The translations under genes and the position numbers were made by a program. A DNA stretch of 64,000 bases from the NCBI RefSeq assembly GCF_007829035.1, contig NZ_VIVQ01000001.1, positions 1,426,001 to 1,490,000 on the forward strand. The letters run 5' to 3'. The stretch's first letter is position 1; every line of letters begins with the position of its first letter. The notes below the pieces were generated by a model that was not told the origin of the DNA, did no database searches, and saw only the letters and a program-made list of their open reading frames with translations. Of the stretch, positions 60,279 through 64,000 are shown piece after piece. This DNA is from Rudaeicoccus suwonensis. Its GTDB lineage: Bacteria; Actinomycetota; Actinomycetes; Actinomycetales; Dermatophilaceae.

Positions 60279-60480
60279 TGGCTACCCGGCTCAGCCAGCT
60301 GCTGCTCGGCCGAGTGAATCTGTGGCACCCTTCCGAATGGACGACATAACGTCGCCGACCACAATCGCTCAATTCCTGGTGGTGTGAAATGTCCGACGGT
60401 CTATCTTCTTGTTGCGGGGCCTCGATTGAGACCTGGAATGACAATACTGAGCACTGCTCGGAGTGCGGGAAGAAACAATA

Positions 60481-60738
60481 GTGCCAGAATCTGGTCGAGC
60501 CGCACGCGGTGGTTCATCCGCCTCAGGGCGAGCGGCAACAAGTTCAAACGACCTAGAGTTCATGCGCGCTTCGGCACGTCGAGCCGAAGCTGAGGCTCGG
60601 CTCGCAGACACTCTCGCCAGCCGCGAACTGAAACTTGCCGCTGACGCCGCGTGGGCTGCCCGGCAAGAGCGAACGGCCCGAGATCAGCAACGTTTAGACC
60701 AACTCTATTCGGAACGAAAGCGACGCAGCCATGGGTAG
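60481..60738 (+). CDS. Unknown 85-residue coiled-coil protein, first of a + strand cluster
   Basis: A polar N-terminus then a long Ala/Arg/Glu helix (MRASARRAEAEARLADTLAS onward) with coiled-coil character and a basic end. GTG 60481 is preferred over GTG 60463 because GGAAGA lies 8 nt before it. It overlaps the next gene by 8 nt. Not recognised. A clear promoter was not found in 60279-60480. Confidence 0.5.
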   Translation: MPESGRAARGGSSASGRAATSSNDLEFMRASARRAEAEARLADTLASRELKLAADAAWAARQERTARDQQRLDQLYSERKRRSHG

Positions 60739-61048
60739 TGAGTTGTCCCTGCCGGGGAGGGATAACGTCCCGGATGGGCCCCGAAGTTGGGGAGAGCGCC
60801 GGGAACGTAGCGCTGTGGAGCGCAAGGCTCGGGTTGACGCTGTTCGTCAAGCACGGGAGCAAGAAAAGGACCATCGGCGAAGGCTGACAGAACAACGGAA
60901 CAAGGGTGAGCGCACAGTGTATGGCGCGGCCGTTATCAGGAACACCGTAGATGCTGTCGATGACATCGTCGGAGATGACCCTTACATCGGAGAACTAGCT
61001 CGTCGGATGATCGAAAAGGGCGCGCGCGGTATCGCCGACCAGATCTGA
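60731..61048 (+). CDS. Unknown 105-residue charged protein
   Basis: A basic, coiled-coil-like N-terminal half (SWGERRERSAVERKARVDAV; REQEKDHRRRL) and a hydrophobic-amphipathic C-terminal half (AAVIRNTVDAVDDIVGDDPY; ELARRMIEKGARGIADQI). ATG 60731 lies inside the preceding gene. Not recognised. Confidence 0.5.
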   Translation: MGSELSLPGRDNVPDGPRSWGERRERSAVERKARVDAVRQAREQEKDHRRRLTEQRNKGERTVYGAAVIRNTVDAVDDIVGDDPYIGELARRMIEKGARGIADQI

Positions 61049-61058
61049 GGAATCTCGG

Positions 61059-61295
61059 GTGAGTAAAGAAATTTCGTCGGCCGTAAATCCGTCAGGCAGC
61101 GCGATCGGAGGTGTTGCAAGTGGCCTAATGGCGTCGATCGGCAACAGGCGTCGGATGCGTGGTATGGATGAAATCGGCAAGACGGTCGTCGCGGAGGTGG
61201 AGGGTGCCGCAAGAGTCCTGAGAGCCGCTGGACGCGACCCAGAAGACACAACTATACGACGCCTACGTGATCGCTACCTTCGGGGGATGGAGTGA
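61059..61295 (+). CDS. Unknown 78-residue protein
   Basis: The N-terminal part is Ser/Gly-rich (AVNPSGSAIGGVASGLMASI), followed by a charged helical end (GAARVLRAAGRDPEDTTIRR). GAGGA lies 8 nt before GTG 61059. The stop overlaps the next GTG by 4 nt. Not recognised. Confidence 0.5.
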   Translation: MSKEISSAVNPSGSAIGGVASGLMASIGNRRRMRGMDEIGKTVVAEVEGAARVLRAAGRDPEDTTIRRLRDRYLRGME

Positions 61296-61666
61296 GGAAG
61301 AGATTTCACAGGCGGTCCGGAAGCGTGATTCCTGCGGCTGGAACATCAAACGGCCAGAAGGCAGGTATCGATAGAGATGCCGTCGCGCGCGATGCAGCTC
61401 GCGAGGTGAGTCATCGAGATCTAGACCCTCGGGATCGGGCTGCTATTGAGCAGGCAACCGCCACGGCACAGTTCGCGCGAAGAGTACAAAGTGAGTCGGA
61501 CGCGCGCATAGCCAAGTTTCTAGAGCCACTGCTTGCAAAGGCGCAGGCCGATGGCCGGGATCTTATTACCGACATTGCACTGTCCAACGGGTTTATTCGT
61601 GCTGACGACTATGTTTCTGATGCAAAGAACGATACCGATGGCCCTGATTCCGGACAGCAACGGTAG
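61292..61666 (+). CDS. Unknown 124-residue soluble protein
   Basis: A basic, disordered N-terminus, then helices (AREVSHRDLDPRDRAAIEQA; DARIAKFLEPLLAKAQADGR) and an acidic tail (DAKNDTDGPDSG). GTG start in a 4-nt overlap, stop sharing one base with the next start, so the cluster is translationally coupled. Not recognised. Confidence 0.5.
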   Translation: MRKRFHRRSGSVIPAAGTSNGQKAGIDRDAVARDAAREVSHRDLDPRDRAAIEQATATAQFARRVQSESDARIAKFLEPLLAKAQADGRDLITDIALSNGFIRADDYVSDAKNDTDGPDSGQQR

Positions 61667-61911
61667 TGTCCCTCCGCCGAAGACTTGCCATCAGTGCACG
61701 GTCACACATCTACGTCTGGGCAATTGAGCTCCAGAGGCGTAATCTGCTTTGGATTACGCTGGCGGCATGTGGGGTCACGGCAGTCTTGTTATTTATAATC
61801 CTTTGGCCGCTCATATGGATGATGTTGAAGTTCCTATTCTTCCTTATTTTGGGAATAGCTATTGTTCTCCTGGTACTCTGGATTCTCGTTTGCCTTCTAC
61901 TTGACATGTGA
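61666..61911 (+). CDS. Unknown 81-residue two-helix membrane protein
   Basis: A basic N-terminus (SLRRRLAISARSH), then a long hydrophobic region from residue ~28 to the end with two or three membrane spans (ITLAACGVTAVLLFIILWPL; FLFFLILGIAIVLLVLWILV). GTG start shares the G of the preceding TAG. AT-rich compared with its neighbours. Not recognised. Confidence 0.5.
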   Translation: MSLRRRLAISARSHIYVWAIELQRRNLLWITLAACGVTAVLLFIILWPLIWMMLKFLFFLILGIAIVLLVLWILVCLLLDM

Positions 61912-61970
61912 TAATATCTTAATTAGGAATAAACGTTAACAAGGCTGCCGCCTCAGGGAAATCTACGTAG

Positions 61971-62216
61971 ATGCGTGAAGAACAACTAAATATTGAATAC
62001 CACGACACACTCCAACACTCGCTCCGCGCGAGATACGAAGCAGATCTCGCGGAGCTAAATGCCAAGTATCGTGACGAGCGTAAGGCGAGGTCGGAAACCT
62101 TGCTGCGTGACGTTGATGCTGCATTGAGCGAGATAAAAGAAGCGTCACCTGCTTCTTCGCCGTACTTGGAGATGCTGCGGGACACGTTTGTAGAGGGACT
62201 TGATAATATCGGCTAA
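61971..62216 (+). CDS. Unknown 81-residue helical protein
   Basis: Strongly charged and predicted to be one long helix or coiled coil (YEADLAELNAKYRDERKARS; LLRDVDAALSEIKEAS), ending YLEMLRDTFVEGLDNIG. ATG 61971 is the best start; only a weak AGGGAAA precedes it by 11 nt. Last gene of the + strand cluster. Not recognised. Confidence 0.5.
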   Translation: MREEQLNIEYHDTLQHSLRARYEADLAELNAKYRDERKARSETLLRDVDAALSEIKEASPASSPYLEMLRDTFVEGLDNIG

Positions 62217-62230
62217 ATGGGACCGGTTGC

Positions 62231-62582
62231 ACCGAGGAATTGGTCGTATCGCGTCCTACGATGCCTCGGTCTTGCGCCCTCAAACTGGAGACTCACTGCA
62301 CGCCTAGTCTCCGGTCCGGAAAATCGAATGATTCGGGCGCGAAACTTCTGACTTCATGCGAATAAGGTACTAGCTCGCTTATTTCGCAACTCGACAAGTT
62401 GCACTAATGACGCGTTATTCGATGCCTGAAGTGAAATTGCATTAGATTACCATATGGTTGCGAGTAGTCATATGAAAGTGTTGGGTAAGTGCAATCTTGT
62501 GCGCCGGGCAACGTTAGCATGATGTGCCGAATTCGGGTAAGTCCCATCCACTTCAAGGCGAACGGCCTGGGCCGTTCTTTTT
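62231..62582 (+). ncRNA. Structured non-coding stretch ending in an intrinsic terminator (possible ncRNA or 3' UTR)
   Basis: Two hairpins follow the last small gene: ACCGAGG (62231-62237) with CCTCGGT (62264-62270), with TCGTA/TACGA inside; and GGAGACT (62287-62293) with AGTCTCC (62306-62312). The stretch ends in a textbook terminator at 62560. GGGTAAGT occurs twice (near 62483 and 62535). No supported ORF. It may be a long 3' UTR or a separate RNA; a promoter was not identified. Confidence 0.35.
62560..62582 (+). terminator. Intrinsic terminator
   Basis: GAACGGC-CTGG-GCCGTTC followed by TTTTT: 7-bp stem, 4-nt loop, U-run. Confidence 0.8.
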
Positions 62583-62759
62583 GAGATCAGATCAGGTACA
62601 GGCTTGAGCATGGGGAACAGTGCCCCTTGTTTGTTGCGCCGGGTAATCACGGGTCCTTGAAGATTTCGCTCGCTTCATAGTCGGTTGGCTACATCGATTC
62701 TCCTGACAGGTAACAAGGCCAGGTCTCCGACAGGGTCGTGCACTTATAGGGAGAGCTGA

Positions 62760-63106
62760 TAGTGAGTGTGCCGCCTGGAAGGCCACAGCAATCTCCTTGG
62801 AAATCAGACCCCGGTCGGAGACCTTGTAGCCAGCGCTTCGTGCCTATTTCCGGATGGCGGCAGTTGCGATGGGTCTGTCTTGGTGGATCGCCGTGCCGCT
62901 GCTGTGCTGCTGGTCTTGCGACCTCCAACACACCGTCCATGCTCGATGTAGGGCTTCAGGGCGTCGCGCAATTTCGAGGCGTTGGTGCCGGTCAGGTCGA
63001 TCCCGCACTGCACCCCATCCAGGGAGAACTAAACAGTCTTGCTACTCCCGGTGACTTCTTCGTCAGTGATGTCGTCAACGATAACTACCTGCACGGGCTG
63101 AGCCAT
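62760..63106 (-). pseudogene. lsr2: Decayed lsr2 (nucleoid-associated silencer)
   Basis: From ATG 63106 the minus strand reads MAQPVQVVIVDDITDEEV, then a TAG after SSKTV. In frame beyond the stop it continues FSLDGVQCGIDLTGTNASKL, RDALKPYIEHGR and VGGRKTSS. A frameshift after PSQL moves it to AAIRK, a second TAG where family members have Trp, and ARSAGYKVSDRGLISKEIAV. Two stops and a frameshift mean no full protein. Lsr2 binds AT-rich DNA and silences foreign genes; elements often carry their own copy. GAAGGACG before the ATG is a relic ribosome site. Confidence 0.85.
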
Positions 63107-63204
63107 AGGCGTCCTTCGGTTCGATGTTTTGTGTCGGTTCTCAGGTTTCCACGACCAATGCGGGTGAGGTCAACTCTTCCCTAGGGGTATCGAGCAAATT
63201 ACTA

Positions 63205-63233
63205 TTGTTGCGTCGCCTAGTCTGTCATAAAAT
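63205..63233 (+). promoter_or_regulatory. Promoter of the terminal membrane-protein gene
   Basis: TTGTTG (63205-63210), 17-nt spacer, TAAAAT (63228-63233), 11 nt before ATG 63245. Confidence 0.6.
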
Positions 63234-63244
63234 AGTTGTAGTAT

Positions 63245-64000
63245 ATGGCAGAAAAAGAATCATCAAAAGCTAAGATCTATCGCCTTAAGCTCACCATAGT
63301 GGGTACCGCGCTCGTGATCGCTGGTCTTCTCTGCAACATTTTGGGCGACTGGCTCTCGAGTAACAACGCCAACCATCTGCTGGTGTCGGCCGTCAACTCG
63401 CTCGGCGATGCCGCCATCTTCACCGGGGCGCTCGGCATCCTGCTCGACTTCGTCACTGGCCGTGAACGCGACGACAAGGACGAGGAACGTCAGCGCCGGA
63501 TCCTGAAAGAGATGACACCGGACTACATCGACGCGGTACTGCGCGCATTTTCTGCCGCACCGGAAGATTTGAAGCGTGTGGCCACCCCCGAGCTGCTCGA
63601 CAGCTTGGCAACCAATGTCATGGGTCTCCGACTCGGCGATGCCCAGTTCGCCAGAGAGATCTACGAAGATGTGCGCGATCAGGCGATCCGTGCTCCTGAG
63701 CGGTGGCACGACGTCGAGGTGTCGATTCGTCTCTCTACTGCAGTAGAGAGGAGTGCCGCAGGCACTCCTCTGTTCGATGTCTTAGTTGAGTGGGAGTACA
63801 CGACGGTGCCAAGTCACCCGGTGCGCAAGTTCGCCTGTGTGTCGGATCGTGATGAGTATGCCGACCTGATGGCCGACGTTCCAGCCACGAGCACATGGCT
63901 GATGACACCTCGACCCGGCTTCGACGCCGCTACCCGCGAATGCTTTGAACTGCTGAGCTTCACCGTCAATGGCGACGAGCGGAAGATCTCACGTAGTACG
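63245..64000 (+). CDS. Unknown two-TM membrane protein, 3' end outside window (partial)
   Basis: The first 252 codons are open to the window edge. Residues ~13-35 (LKLTIVGTALVIAGLLCNIL) and ~46-67 (LVSAVNSLGDAAIFTGALGILL) form a membrane hairpin with a basic N-terminus. The rest is a charged soluble domain (ERQRRILKEMTPDYIDAVLR; ELLDSLATNVMGLRLGDAQF), then beta-rich sequence. This plan, a 2-TM anchor plus a cytoplasmic sensor or effector domain, occurs in some defence and signalling proteins, but no family was recognised. Confidence 0.7.
   Translation, partial: MAEKESSKAKIYRLKLTIVGTALVIAGLLCNILGDWLSSNNANHLLVSAVNSLGDAAIFTGALGILLDFVTGRERDDKDEERQRRILKEMTPDYIDAVLRAFSAAPEDLKRVATPELLDSLATNVMGLRLGDAQFAREIYEDVRDQAIRAPERWHDVEVSIRLSTAVERSAAGTPLFDVLVEWEYTTVPSHPVRKFACVSDRDEYADLMADVPATSTWLMTPRPGFDAATRECFELLSFTVNGDERKISRST

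Larger units (their letters stand above)
48350..64000. mobile_element. Integrative mobilizable element (left part), at the 3' side of tRNA-Leu
   Basis: Immediately beyond the tRNA come an integrase-type recombinase, ImmA/XRE control genes, antirestriction and transfer functions, then unknown small genes and a decayed lsr2. Ribosome sites become strong AAAGGAGG types and the core-rich GTATG/CATAC pentamer drops from about 2-2.5 per kb to about 0.4-0.5 per kb by hand count. No copy of the tRNA 3' end was found downstream, so the right border is outside the window or unrecognised. With a coupling ATPase but no VirB4-like or other mating-channel genes in view, it looks mobilizable rather than self-transferring. 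Confidence 0.75.

Noticed and set aside
62468-62940. Small minus-strand proteins near 62.5-62.9 kb
   Set aside because: They are out-of-frame or antisense readings of the terminator region and the lsr2 pseudogene.
48350-64000. Right attachment site (repeat of the tRNA 3' end)
   Set aside because: No copy of GGTTCAAATCCC or of CTCGGCACCA was found by eye after 48350, so no attR is claimed.

Overview
The window is high-GC actinobacterial chromosome for about its first 48.3 kb, followed by an integrated mobile element that runs off the right edge. The EF-P with a PGKGP loop, the helicase-less PriA, MihF, a translationally acting PyrR leader, the HGxxPAAW-type protein and the Trp-biosynthesis membrane protein all point to Actinomycetota. 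I would guess Micrococcales (Dermacoccaceae or Intrasporangiaceae-like), but nothing here fixes the genus.

Core region, nearly all on the + strand and in tightly overlapping operons: 1-4302, shikimate genes (end of aroE, aroC, aroK, aroB), then efp and nusB. 4303-12920, a pyrimidine operon (pyrR-pyrB-pyrC-carA-carB-pyrF) behind a PyrR-binding leader. 12965-16828, mihF-gmk-rpoZ-coaBC and metK. 16894-23443, priA, a HAD hydrolase, def-fmt, rsmB and rpe. 23457-27770, an FMN riboswitch controlling ribD-ribE-ribM-ribBA-ribH, which runs through a methyltransferase gene into hisE-hisG and a PH-domain gene (to 30243). 30289-40104, a P-loop kinase (-), hisF, a TIGR03085-type protein (-), then hisI-trpE-membrane protein-small membrane protein-trpC-trpB-trpA-lgt. 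40595-48126, gltB-gltD and pyk. A tRNA-Leu(CAA) at 48264-48349 closes the core.

Many core genes appear to be leaderless: a TAnnnT or CAnnnT hexamer lies 6-8 nt upstream of the start codon of aroC, priA, the HAD gene, hisE, hisF, hisI, the TIGR03085 gene and pyk. Four intergenic gaps hold four different families of short repeats (4.4, 31.7, 32.7-33.3 and 40.1-40.4 kb).

From about 48350 to the end the DNA changes: genes mostly have strong AAAGGAGG-type ribosome sites, the GTATG/CATAC pentamer common in the core almost vanishes, and the gene content is that of an integrative mobilizable element. It holds a serine recombinase split by an in-frame TGA, an ImmA-type metallopeptidase with an XRE repressor (the control pair known from ICEBs1-type elements), a ribbon-helix-helix protein, and a transfer operon (unknown small protein, TraG/VirD4-like ATPase, replication-relaxation protein, MT-A70 methyltransferase, ArdA antirestriction protein). 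Beyond it are two groups of small unknown proteins, several membrane-anchored, on either side of a LuxR-type regulator and an unrecognised gene. Then come a structured non-coding stretch, a decayed lsr2 gene and the start of an unknown two-TM membrane protein cut by the window edge. No right attachment site was seen. The two small-protein clusters are the best candidate for an undescribed system.
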